From NCBI RefSeq assembly GCF_900176515.1, contig NZ_FWXV01000004.1, forward strand, positions 496,001 through 560,000: 64,000 bases of DNA, written 5' to 3'. Under the pieces are notes generated by a model. The model did not search any database. It saw nothing but the letters and a program-made list of their open reading frames with translations, and had not been told where the DNA came from. The translations under genes and the position numbers were made by a program. The DNA is from Kibdelosporangium aridum. Lineage in GTDB: Bacteria > Actinomycetota > Actinomycetes > Mycobacteriales > Pseudonocardiaceae. Shown here piece by piece: positions 42,288-50,399 of this stretch (its first letter is position 1; each line of letters opens with the position of its first letter).

Positions 42288-43491
42288 GGGCGACTCCTCT
42301 GATCGTCATGCCCGCTGCTGCGATGGCGTCAAGGACCCGTTGCCGCAGAGCGTCAGGGTGCTGAGACATCAAGGCGAAGTACACGCGACCACCCGGTGCC
42401 GCCAATGTACTGCCGTTGAGCACGAGAACGCCTTCACGTTCCCCGCCCGTGTACTGAATGTCAGCCAAGGCTTGGACGACTGACGAGATCCCGCTACCCG
42501 GCTGAACAGTCAGTTCCACTTGGGACAGATGAGCCGCGAGTCCGTGCGCGGTCACGCGCTCGTTCAACACCAGCGAAAGCAGACCCAACGACTGCCGGGC
42601 GTTGATCTCCAGTACCGGGACGAGCGTGCCGTCCCGCAGGAGCATCGAGTCGACACCGAACGGGCCGGAGTAACCCGCCTGGGCCAACGCCTTGGCGACC
42701 GAGTCGATGACCGGGAAATACCCTCTGTCCGCCAGGAACTCGGAGAACTCCGGTGTGGCAGGGGACGAACCCATGTGCCGCAACCCTCGATTGGTCATCA
42801 CCTGAACACCGCGGTGCCGCCACGTGCCGTCCCGGGAGATCACGACGTGCGCGGAGAAGTCCCGTTCGACCGCGTACTTCTCCTGGACCAGCAGCTCGAT
42901 CCGCTTGTCCTGCTTGGTCAGCGTCCGCTCGATCGCCCGCAGAACCCCAGGAGACTCCACGACCAGAGCGGCCCGGCCGGACACCCCGTACGGGTCCTTG
43001 ACGATCGCCGAAGGTAACCGGGACACCGCAGTCGACAGCTCCGCCACCGACCGGACAACGGTCCCGGTTCCCGGCAACGCCAACTCCTGCGCCAGGGTGT
43101 TCGACCAGGTCTTGGAGTTCACTTCGGCGACGACATCGTTGTCAGGAAGCAGAGTCGTCAGCTCAGCCGTTTCCGCAAGCACGGCATAGGGTTCAACGGC
43201 AAAGTCGGCGACCAGGTCCCGGGACACGTTCCGTTCGAACGGCTCGTGTGGCCCGTCGACGGCGATGTGATCGAACGTGATGCCCGCGGCGGCAAGGCCG
43301 TCACGGACGCACGCCGTCATCGGATGCCGGGTGATCAGCCGGTCGCCCGCCGAGCAGAAGCCCGCGAGGAGTTCGTCCATCGCGGCGACCGCGTCATCCG
43401 ACCCGGCACGGGATATCGCGGGCAGCGTGGCCAGATCGGTTGGGCGCCACCACTTCTCCGCGTCGAATGTGCCTAACCGGGCTGTCGTCAT
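42277..43491 (-). CDS. ATP-grasp carboxylate ligase, probable carrier-protein loader
   Basis: ATP-grasp protein of 404 aa. Pre-ATP-grasp domain at about 1-140; AIVKDPYGVSGRAALVVE is the flexible ATP lid with its lysine; VQEKYAVERDFSAHV is the next strand pair; GPFGVDSMLLRDGTLVPVLEIN with the metal-binding Glu and Asn (EINAR) closes the site. These enzymes activate a carboxylate as acyl phosphate and couple it to an amine or thiol. Its four-base overlap with the ACP gene recalls butirosin, where an ATP-grasp enzyme loads an amino acid on a stand-alone ACP. That function is inferred here. Confidence 0.78.
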   Translation of the reverse strand: MTTARLGTFDAEKWWRPTDLATLPAISRAGSDDAVAAMDELLAGFCSAGDRLITRHPMTACVRDGLAAAGITFDHIAVDGPHEPFERNVSRDLVADFAVEPYAVLAETAELTTLLPDNDVVAEVNSKTWSNTLAQELALPGTGTVVRSVAELSTAVSRLPSAIVKDPYGVSGRAALVVESPGVLRAIERTLTKQDKRIELLVQEKYAVERDFSAHVVISRDGTWRHRGVQVMTNRGLRHMGSSPATPEFSEFLADRGYFPVIDSVAKALAQAGYSGPFGVDSMLLRDGTLVPVLEINARQSLGLLSLVLNERVTAHGLAAHLSQVELTVQPGSGISSVVQALADIQYTGGEREGVLVLNGSTLAAPGGRVYFALMSQHPDALRQRVLDAIAAAGMTIRGVAHAA

Positions 43492-43745
43492 CCGGCCACC
43501 ACGGTGGTTGACGAGATGAACTCGGCGAACTGGCGCACCGAACGCAGGTGGTCCAGTTCCAGCGTCTCGTAGTCCAGTTCGAGGTCGAAGGCGTCCTCGA
43601 TGCCGAGCAGGAACGAGATCGTCTGCAGCGAGTCGAGCCCGTACTCCTCGACGAGGTCGGCGTCCGAGCCGATCTCGGCAGGGGTGATTCCCGTGCCCAG
43701 CACCCCGGCGAGCACGGTCTTGATGGCGAACTCGGTGTCGGCCAT
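43488..43745 (-). CDS. Stand-alone acyl carrier protein
   Basis: Four-helix carrier protein of 85 aa. EEYGLDSLQTISF contains Ser39, the 4'-phosphopantetheine attachment residue (GLDSL). The acidic helix II and length are normal for a discrete ACP. No phosphopantetheinyl transferase gene is in the cluster. It sits between the radical SAM gene (five-base gap) and the ATP-grasp gene (ATGA overlap), so the three are made together. Probable tether for the cluster's building block. Confidence 0.9.
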   Translation of the reverse strand: MADTEFAIKTVLAGVLGTGITPAEIGSDADLVEEYGLDSLQTISFLLGIEDAFDLELDYETLELDHLRSVRQFAEFISSTTVVAG

Positions 43746-43750
43746 GGGTT

Positions 43751-44926
43751 TCACACTCCGTTCAGGTAGAGAAGGATGCACTTCGAGCAGACCGGCATCA
43801 TGCCGTTGGCCGAGAGGATCTTGCGGATCTCCCGGAAGTCGTTGCTCTGCCACAGTTCCGCGACTGGGGTGTCATACAGGTTGCCCACCACGAATTCAGG
43901 GAAGAACTTGCACGAGCTCACGGCGCCGTCCGCGTGCACCTCCATCCGGTTGGACACCGCGAGGCACTTGTTGCGGTGCTGTGCCGGGCGGGATGTGCCC
44001 CGGATGAAGTCCTCGACCTCGTCGGCCTCCAGTTGCGGCTGGTAACGCACCCGCACCCGCCAGGTCCTGCTCGCCAGGCGGGCCATGGACTCCCGCAACA
44101 CCGGGATCTGTTCTTCGGGCAGCTGGTAGGTGTACGAGTGCCAGGTCGGCTTCTTGGTCTTGGTGTCCGGGTTGAGCCACGCGAAGGACTCCTCGTACAC
44201 CTTGTCCATCGCCTGCGCGACTTCTGGGCTGATGAACCACGGGAACTGGAAGTACACCGTGTTGACGCCGAGTTCCTCGGCCCACTCCATGAACTCGTAC
44301 ATCTTGTACACGGTCACGTGGGAGACCATGCAGGACAACGAGATCTCGCCGTCGAACTTGCCTTCGCGCTTGAGGTCCAGCATCAGCTGGATGTTCTCCA
44401 TCGTGCGCTTGAACGTTCCCTTGCCACGCAGGGCCTCGTGGTCCTCACCGAGCCCGTCCAGGCTGATCAGCAGGTTCAGGTTCGCGCCGATCTTGAGCAG
44501 ATCGTCGAGTTTCCGCTTGAACAGCAGGCCGTTGGTGCACATGTTGACCGTGCGCGGGTATTTCTCAAGCAGATCCGCGACCTCGTTGAACTTCGAGTGC
44601 ATCAGCGGCTCGCCGCCCCACAGGAACGTCTTCGACCGCACCGGTGCCGTTGTCCGCAGGACCTGCTCCACGACGTCGATGTCCAGTTCGGTGCGTTGCC
44701 GCTCGATGCTGAAGTCGCGGAAGAAACCCTGCTCGTTCCACTGGTAGCAGTGCGTGCACCGCAGATTGCACTTGTACGTCAGCTGCATGCTGACTTCCTG
44801 GGGCAGCGGTGCCGCGTACCCCGGATCTGCCAGCAGGCTTTTGCGCGCCCGCGACCGGATCGCCACGGTGTGCTTGATGTCAGCGAACTCCTTGGCGTTC
44901 AACGTTCGTGTGGTGGACGGGTGCAT
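43751..44926 (-). CDS. Radical SAM enzyme with SPASM domain
   Basis: Radical SAM protein (391 aa). Cys53, Cys57 and Cys60 in YKCNLRCTHCYQW bind the SAM cluster; WGGEPLMH and NLLISLDGLGEDHEALRG are core SAM-barrel motifs. The C-terminal region holds CLAVSNRMEVHADGAVSSC and a final CSKC, a SPASM-type set of cysteines for auxiliary Fe-S clusters. ATG 44926 has AGGAGGAGG just upstream. SPASM enzymes often modify peptides, but BtrN-like ones oxidise sugar alcohols. No precursor peptide gene is nearby, so a small or carrier-bound substrate is more likely. It overlaps the MFS gene by 47 bases. Confidence 0.88.
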   Translation of the reverse strand: MHPSTTRTLNAKEFADIKHTVAIRSRARKSLLADPGYAAPLPQEVSMQLTYKCNLRCTHCYQWNEQGFFRDFSIERQRTELDIDVVEQVLRTTAPVRSKTFLWGGEPLMHSKFNEVADLLEKYPRTVNMCTNGLLFKRKLDDLLKIGANLNLLISLDGLGEDHEALRGKGTFKRTMENIQLMLDLKREGKFDGEISLSCMVSHVTVYKMYEFMEWAEELGVNTVYFQFPWFISPEVAQAMDKVYEESFAWLNPDTKTKKPTWHSYTYQLPEEQIPVLRESMARLASRTWRVRVRYQPQLEADEVEDFIRGTSRPAQHRNKCLAVSNRMEVHADGAVSSCKFFPEFVVGNLYDTPVAELWQSNDFREIRKILSANGMMPVCSKCILLYLNGV

Positions 44927-46196
44927 TCGATCCTCCTCCTTGCGTTTTGGCCAGTTCAGGAAGCTCGCGAGTAACGCCACGCAGCAGCAGAACGCTTGCC
45001 GCGATGCAGGTACCGCCCACGGCCAGTACGACGACAAGGCCAGTCGCGGTGCCGAGCAATGATCCAAGTACGCCCGCCGCGAGGCCGGCGAGCATGGAGC
45101 CGAACGGAATCGTCGATGACGCCATGGTCCGTGCGGTCGCATGGACCGTCGATTGTTCGCCCGGTGGGGTCAAGGACTGCCGGATGCTGGTCGTCAGGAC
45201 ATTCCACACTGGCAGCCAGAACGCCGAGCAGACGCGGATGACCACCAGGAACACGACCGGCGCGACGAACAGCGTGACCGGCACCGCCAGCCACACGAGG
45301 CCTTCGAGGGCGCTGAGCAACAGAGCCGCCCGGACACCGATTCGCCGCGCGATCCGTTGCGTCATCAGCGCTCCCAGCAGGGCGCCGACCGCGCCCGCCG
45401 CGAGCAGGAAACCGCCGCCCAGACTGGACAGACCGAGTGCCCGATACGCGAACAACAGCAGAACCGCGTCCACCACACCGGTTCCGAACCCGCGCACGGC
45501 CGTCCCGCAGACCACTTGCCGCAGCAGCGGCTGACTCCAGACGTACGAGACCCCGATGCGGATCCGCGTGGCGATCGAAGGCGGCGAGGACAGCCGCGCT
45601 GGCAGTTCCTCGAGGACCTTGATCCGGCTGCGGCCGAATGCGGAAAGCAGGAAGGGCAACGCGTTCGCGCCGATCGCCGCGATCCCGCCGAGCAGGTTCA
45701 TCACCGCGCCCGCGAGTGCTGGCCCGATCAGCTTGGACAGGCTGTCCGAGCCCTGCAGCCGCGAGTTGGCTGCGAAGAGCTGTCCTGGCGTGACCACAGT
45801 GGGCAAGTAGGACTGCCCTGCGATGTCGACGAAGACTGTCGCGATCCCAGCCAACGCGACAACGACGACCAGCTGGCTGACGCTCAGCCACCCCACCAGC
45901 GCCGCCACCGGAATGCTCGCGAACGCGGCGAACCGGACAAGTTCTCCCGCGATCATCACGTGCCGTCGCCTGCGCCCAGCCAGGAGCGCCCCCGCGATCA
46001 TGCCGAACGCCGGATACGCCAGCCATCCGGCCGCCGAGATCAGTCCGACTTGGGCACTCGAGGCGTTCAGTACGAGGATCGCGGCGCTCGGCACGGCGAA
46101 GCCGGTCAGCCGGTCGCCGACGAAGCTCATCGTCTGGCTGCCCCAGAACCACTGGAACCCGACGGGCAGGACGGCGGCTGGTGGCGTCGGTCGCAT
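44880..46196 (-). CDS. MFS exporter (first gene of the cluster)
   Basis: Major facilitator transporter of about 438 aa with 12 hydrophobic segments (MFS_3/enterobactin exporter-like: FQWFWGSQTMSFVGDRLTGFAVP at the first helix, and the GRRRRHVMIAGE loop). I chose ATG 46196 with GAGGGG four bases upstream; a start at 46232 would add 12 residues. Expected to export the cluster product, giving self-resistance. It leads the nine-gene minus-strand operon; a promoter should lie in the 119 bases upstream, where an inverted repeat is present. Confidence 0.85.
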   Translation of the reverse strand: MRPTPPAAVLPVGFQWFWGSQTMSFVGDRLTGFAVPSAAILVLNASSAQVGLISAAGWLAYPAFGMIAGALLAGRRRRHVMIAGELVRFAAFASIPVAALVGWLSVSQLVVVVALAGIATVFVDIAGQSYLPTVVTPGQLFAANSRLQGSDSLSKLIGPALAGAVMNLLGGIAAIGANALPFLLSAFGRSRIKVLEELPARLSSPPSIATRIRIGVSYVWSQPLLRQVVCGTAVRGFGTGVVDAVLLLFAYRALGLSSLGGGFLLAAGAVGALLGALMTQRIARRIGVRAALLLSALEGLVWLAVPVTLFVAPVVFLVVIRVCSAFWLPVWNVLTTSIRQSLTPPGEQSTVHATARTMASSTIPFGSMLAGLAAGVLGSLLGTATGLVVVLAVGGTCIAASVLLLRGVTRELPELAKTQGGGSNAPVHHTNVERQGVR

Positions 46197-46266
46197 CGTC
46201 CCCCTCGCGTTACGAGCCCATGGCAAAGCCACAGTTCGCTGAACTGTCGGTGATCCCCCAGATGCG

Positions 46267-46290
46267 TTGAGTTCTAGTTGCCACTCAACT
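46267..46290. promoter_or_regulatory. Inverted repeat upstream of the biosynthetic cluster
   Basis: GTTGAGT (46267-46273) and ACTCAAC (46284-46290) form a 7-bp inverted repeat with a ten-base spacer, 71-94 bases upstream of the exporter start, in a locally AT-richer stretch. It is a candidate operator or part of the cluster promoter. The cluster itself encodes no regulator. Confidence 0.4.
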
Positions 46291-46315
46291 GATACAGCTT
46301 CATTCAGGCAAGTAA

Positions 46316-47878
46316 TTAAGTTGTAATGTGATCCAGGTCACTGTCGTTCTCGCAGGTCAGGGCGGTGGTGTGGCGCGAATTTGCCAGCGTGGAGATCATC
46401 TCTTCCGCTCGCGAGGAGTCCTGGTAGTAGCCCTCGCGTCCGACGAGGTCCTCGTGCGAGCCGCGTTGAACCACCCGTCCGTCTTCGAGGACGACCACAT
46501 CCTGGAATCCGGCCAGGTGGCTGAGCCGGTGCGTCACCAGAACCACGGCGCGGTCCTTGGTCGCGGCGAGAACGTCGGCCAGGATCTCGTCACCTTGCGT
46601 CGTGTCGAGGCTTTCCACCGGTTCATCGAGCAGAACGATGGGAGCGTCGGCGAGTAGGGCGCGCGCGAGGAGCAGTCGTTGTCGTTGCCCGCCGGAGACT
46701 GTGTCCGCGTCGATCACCGTGTTCCAGCCCTGAGGCAGCGAAGCCAGCCAGGAGTCCAGTCGTGCCAGTCGAGCGACTCGGTCGAGGTCGTCCTGTGTGC
46801 AGTCCGGCCGGGCGAACGAGAGATTCTCTCGGATGGTTGTGGCGAAAATATGCCCATCTGCCATTGCGCCGCGCGCAATCGGCTCGTTGCGTGCGATCTC
46901 CGTCAGCAGCGTGCTCTTCCCGGCGCCGCTTGGACCGACGATGGCAATGTGTTTGCCTGGCCGTAAGTCCAGTACGACCTCGGGCGCCGGGCGAGGCGGC
47001 GTACCGGGTTCGGAGAACAGTGCGTGGACACGGGCGATAGCTGGCCGGACTTCGGTCCATCGTGCAGCGGCGGATGCCAGGGGCAGGAAGACCTCCATCG
47101 CGGTCAGCGTGCCGAGGGCGAGCGCGGCGGTGCCAGGTCCGGCCGGTAGCAACGTGATCAGCGCGAAGACGGCTCCGATTTGGACGGCCACACCGAGCGC
47201 CCCGATGAAGGCGCCAGGGCGGCGTTCGACAGCAGCGATGGATGCCGCTGTGGCTTCGGCTTGCGTGAGCTTGGCCGTGCGGGCGCCGTAGACCTCCAGT
47301 TCGGCCCAACCGTGGATCAGGTCGAGCATGTGATCAGCGAGCCTGGCGCGGTCCTGGACCGTCCGTCGCGCAGTTCGCGCCGCGAGCCGGGCGGCAACGA
47401 GTGGCAACAGAAGCCCGCTGATCGCGAGGGCGCACAACAACACAACCAGTGCCGTGAGCGACATGACGGCCGCGACTGTCAAGCCGATCGCGGCGACCAT
47501 TGCGGCGACACAAGCTGGGACGACGCACCGGAGCAGTCCGTCCTGCAGAGCATCCACATCGGACACGACGCGGGTCAGCGCGTCACCTTCCCGGATGTCC
47601 TTGCGGCGCAGGAGCGCTGCATAGACCTGGCCACGCAGGTCAGCCATCGCGCGCAGGACGGCCGAATGACCGGCTAGACGTTCGGCGTACCGCAAACCGC
47701 CGCGTGCGATGGCCAACGTCCGGACGATCACGATTGCCACGGTCAGGGCGGCGAGTGGTGGTTGCGCGGCCGCGCTGACGATGAGCCACGCGGCGGTCGC
47801 GGTGAGCCCGACCGCGGCCAGTTCGGCGAGAACCGCGATCAACGCGGCGAAAGTCATTCGTGCGACAGGAAGTCTCAT
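46316..47878 (-). CDS. cydC: Thiol reductant ABC exporter, CydC subunit
   Basis: Half-transporter (520 aa) with a six-helix membrane domain (1-310) and NBD: GPSGAGKSTLLTEIAR (Walker A), SGGQRQRLLLARALL (signature) and PIVLLDEPVESLD (Walker B), H-loop VLVTHRLSHL. CydDC exports glutathione/cysteine-type thiols (in actinobacteria probably Cys or another thiol) and is needed to assemble cytochrome bd. ATG overlaps the CydD stop (ATGA). Last gene of cydABDC. Confidence 0.92.
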   Translation of the reverse strand: MRLPVARMTFAALIAVLAELAAVGLTATAAWLIVSAAAQPPLAALTVAIVIVRTLAIARGGLRYAERLAGHSAVLRAMADLRGQVYAALLRRKDIREGDALTRVVSDVDALQDGLLRCVVPACVAAMVAAIGLTVAAVMSLTALVVLLCALAISGLLLPLVAARLAARTARRTVQDRARLADHMLDLIHGWAELEVYGARTAKLTQAEATAASIAAVERRPGAFIGALGVAVQIGAVFALITLLPAGPGTAALALGTLTAMEVFLPLASAAARWTEVRPAIARVHALFSEPGTPPRPAPEVVLDLRPGKHIAIVGPSGAGKSTLLTEIARNEPIARGAMADGHIFATTIRENLSFARPDCTQDDLDRVARLARLDSWLASLPQGWNTVIDADTVSGGQRQRLLLARALLADAPIVLLDEPVESLDTTQGDEILADVLAATKDRAVVLVTHRLSHLAGFQDVVVLEDGRVVQRGSHEDLVGREGYYQDSSRAEEMISTLANSRHTTALTCENDSDLDHITT

Positions 47879-49392
47879 CCGACCCGCACCACCCGGTCGG
47901 TCTCGGGCAACAACGCCGGACGGTGCGCGACGACCAACGCGGTCCTGCCTGCCAACAGCTTCCGGCTCGCGGTCAACACCGCCTGCTCGGTCCGGGTGTC
48001 CAGCCGAGCAGTCGGTTCGTCCAAAAGCACCACTGGGGCCGACCGTCGAAGCAACGCGCGAGCCAAGGCGACTCGTTGCCGCTGACCGCTCGACAGTTCA
48101 CGGCCCGGCCGGTCGACGCATACGTCGAGGGCCGCCGCTTGTGCGGCACGCTCGATGTCCACATCGGTCGCTTGTGGATCGGCCAACCGGATGTTCTCGG
48201 CCACGCTGGCAGCCATCAACCACGGCTGTTGTGGCACCCAGGTAAGGCATTCGTGCCAGCCGGTGACCTCTCGGAGGTCCGCACCGCCGATCAACACCCG
48301 GCCTTCGGTCGGCTTCGTCAAACCGAGCACGACCGACAGCAAGGTACTTTTCCCAGCGCCGCTGGGACCGATGAGCGCGACGCGTTCACCTGGCTCAACA
48401 GTCAGCCAGAAATTCCGCACAGCTGGTTCCGTGCGTCCTGGATAGCGCACGGTCACACCTTCCAGCGCGATCGTCGCGGTACGCAGGTCCGGCGGCCGCG
48501 TAAGGACAACCGCCTTGGGTGTCTTCTCCTTGAACGTCAAGACGTTCTTGAGCACAGCCACACCCTCGGCCGCCGCATGGAACTTCGCACCGGCCGCTCT
48601 CAACGGCAGATACGCCTCGGGTGCCAGCAGTAACACGAGCAGTGCGGTCTGCAGGTCCACGCTTCCGTTCAGCAGACGCAGTCCAACAGGGACGGCGACC
48701 AAGGCGATGGACAGCGTGGCAACGAGTTCCAGCACCAACGCCGACAGGAAAGCGATCCGCAACGTCCGCATGGTCGCGTCGGCGTGCTGAACGGCCATCT
48801 CCCGGACGATCCTGGCTTGCGCACCGGCCCGCTTGAACAGCATCAGCGTCTCCATGCCGCGCACGACATCCAGGAAGTGCCCGCCCAATCGGGACAGCAG
48901 ATCCCACTGCAGTTCGGTCTGTCGCGTGGTGTGCTTGCCGACCAGCACGGCGAACACCGGGATCAACGGCAACGTGGCCGCGATGATCAACGCGGACGTC
49001 AGGTCCGCGATAAACAACCGGACTAGCACCGCCAGCGGAACGGTCGCGGAGATGACCATCTGTGGCAGATAGCCGGTCAAATACGGCCCGACCGCGTCAA
49101 TTCCCCTTGTCACCAGCGTGGTCTGGGCACCAGGGGACTCCATCGCCGACCGCAGGACGCGCGTCCGCAGGTGCTGCTTCGCGGACGCGGCGAACCTGAC
49201 GCTCATGCTTTCCTGGACCCACAACAACAAAGCGCGTGCGGCCAACGCCGCGATCGGCAGTGTGAGTGCGACACTTCCGGTCAGCAGCCCGGCCAGCAAC
49301 TCGGCTTGGGCGAGGACGAGACATGCTGTGCACGCGGCCAGCGCGCACAGCATGTACAAGTAGCGCCGCGAACCTGGCAGATCGGGGGTCAC
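47875..49392 (-). CDS. cydD: Thiol reductant ABC exporter, CydD subunit
   Basis: Half-transporter (505 aa). Membrane domain with ESMSVRFAASAKQHLRTRVLRSA and TRGIDAVGPYLTGYLPQM, the usual CydD elements; NBD with GPSGAGKSTLLSVVLGL, LSSGQRQRVALARALL and PVVLLDEPTARLD. The signature serine-glycine motif is SSGQ. Start GTG 49392 overlaps the cydB stop (GTGA). A longer open frame upstream is antiphase cydB sequence. Together with CydC it forms the heterodimer. Confidence 0.9.
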   Translation of the reverse strand: MTPDLPGSRRYLYMLCALAACTACLVLAQAELLAGLLTGSVALTLPIAALAARALLLWVQESMSVRFAASAKQHLRTRVLRSAMESPGAQTTLVTRGIDAVGPYLTGYLPQMVISATVPLAVLVRLFIADLTSALIIAATLPLIPVFAVLVGKHTTRQTELQWDLLSRLGGHFLDVVRGMETLMLFKRAGAQARIVREMAVQHADATMRTLRIAFLSALVLELVATLSIALVAVPVGLRLLNGSVDLQTALLVLLLAPEAYLPLRAAGAKFHAAAEGVAVLKNVLTFKEKTPKAVVLTRPPDLRTATIALEGVTVRYPGRTEPAVRNFWLTVEPGERVALIGPSGAGKSTLLSVVLGLTKPTEGRVLIGGADLREVTGWHECLTWVPQQPWLMAASVAENIRLADPQATDVDIERAAQAAALDVCVDRPGRELSSGQRQRVALARALLRRSAPVVLLDEPTARLDTRTEQAVLTASRKLLAGRTALVVAHRPALLPETDRVVRVG

Positions 49393-50384
49393 CAGAACAG
49401 CCCTGTCCGCTCGTCGACCCGCTGGCGGAACATCCACCAGATGACCACCTGCAGGCCGATCACCGCGGGTACGACGGGCAAGGCGAGCCAGCCGACCTGC
49501 GCCAATGTGCTGGACGACGAAGCGATGGCGGAGAATGACAACCCGGCGCCGCCCTCCAACGAGGACACCAGGGCGTTCGGCAGGTGAGCCACGGCCACGG
49601 CGAACACCGGTAGAACACAAGCGATCCCGGTGCACACAACGGCAGCGATCGGCCGCTTGTCCAACAGCGAGCCAGCCGCGAAGACGGCAAGAATGGTCAG
49701 CCCCGCACCGGCCAACGTCAGCCAAGGGTTGGCGAGGTCCAAGGCGAACACCCCGTTCGCCACGACCGCCAGCACCGCCATGACACTCGGCGCGATCAGC
49801 AACCGGGCTATCCGCTTCCCACGTGCCGCTAGGCGGTCGGTCGACCGTGCCGCGACGAAAGCCGCGCCATGCAACGTGAACAGTGCGAACATCAGCGCGC
49901 CGAACAACACCGTGCCGGAGTCGACCAGGCCGCTGAAGTCGCCGGTCGGGTAACCGTCCGCGCCGAGCGGCAGCCCTTCGAGCATCGCACCGAGCAACAC
50001 TCCCCACGCGATCGCGGTGACACCGGCGCCAACCGCGATCATCGAGTCCCAGAACGGTTTGCGTCCGATCCCGAGCCGTCCGCGCAGTTGTGCCGCGACC
50101 GTGAACACGATGACGCCGAGCACGATCGCCAGCACCACCGGATAAGCCCCGGAGAACAACCGTCCTTCGAACTGTGGGAAAACGCCGAGCAGAACTCCGG
50201 CCAGTGCCACCAGCCACACCTCGTTGCCGAGGAATAACGGCCCAAGCGTGCCGAGCACCTTTCTTCGCTCAGGCTCGTCCCGGCCGATCAACCGCAGCAG
50301 GATGCCGGTCCCGTAGTCGTAACCCGCCAGTGCGAAATAGCCCGCGGCCAGTACGGCCAGCGTGACAATCCAGAGGAAATCCAT
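49389..50384 (-). CDS. cydB: Cytochrome bd oxidase subunit II
   Basis: Subunit II (331 aa) of the quinol-oxidising high-affinity terminal oxidase. It has eight or nine hydrophobic helices; the N-terminus is WIVTLAVLAAGYFALAGYDYGTG and GxEVWLVALAGVLLGVFP is conserved. It gives structural support to the haems of subunit I. It ends in an overlap with cydD and starts 15 bases after the cydA stop. Confidence 0.94.
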   Translation of the reverse strand: MDFLWIVTLAVLAAGYFALAGYDYGTGILLRLIGRDEPERRKVLGTLGPLFLGNEVWLVALAGVLLGVFPQFEGRLFSGAYPVVLAIVLGVIVFTVAAQLRGRLGIGRKPFWDSMIAVGAGVTAIAWGVLLGAMLEGLPLGADGYPTGDFSGLVDSGTVLFGALMFALFTLHGAAFVAARSTDRLAARGKRIARLLIAPSVMAVLAVVANGVFALDLANPWLTLAGAGLTILAVFAAGSLLDKRPIAAVVCTGIACVLPVFAVAVAHLPNALVSSLEGGAGLSFSAIASSSSTLAQVGWLALPVVPAVIGLQVVIWWMFRQRVDERTGLFW

Positions 50385-50399
50385 GCTGTGCTCCCGAAA

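Noticed and set aside
45141..46253. Plus-strand frame opposite the cluster MFS gene.
   Set aside because: Arg/Gln/Asp-rich shadow without a start context; the MFS gene shows membrane helices.
46197..46315. Possible small regulator gene in the AT-richer gap upstream of the biosynthetic operon.
   Set aside because: No ORF longer than a few codons with a start and ribosome-binding site; it looks like promoter DNA.
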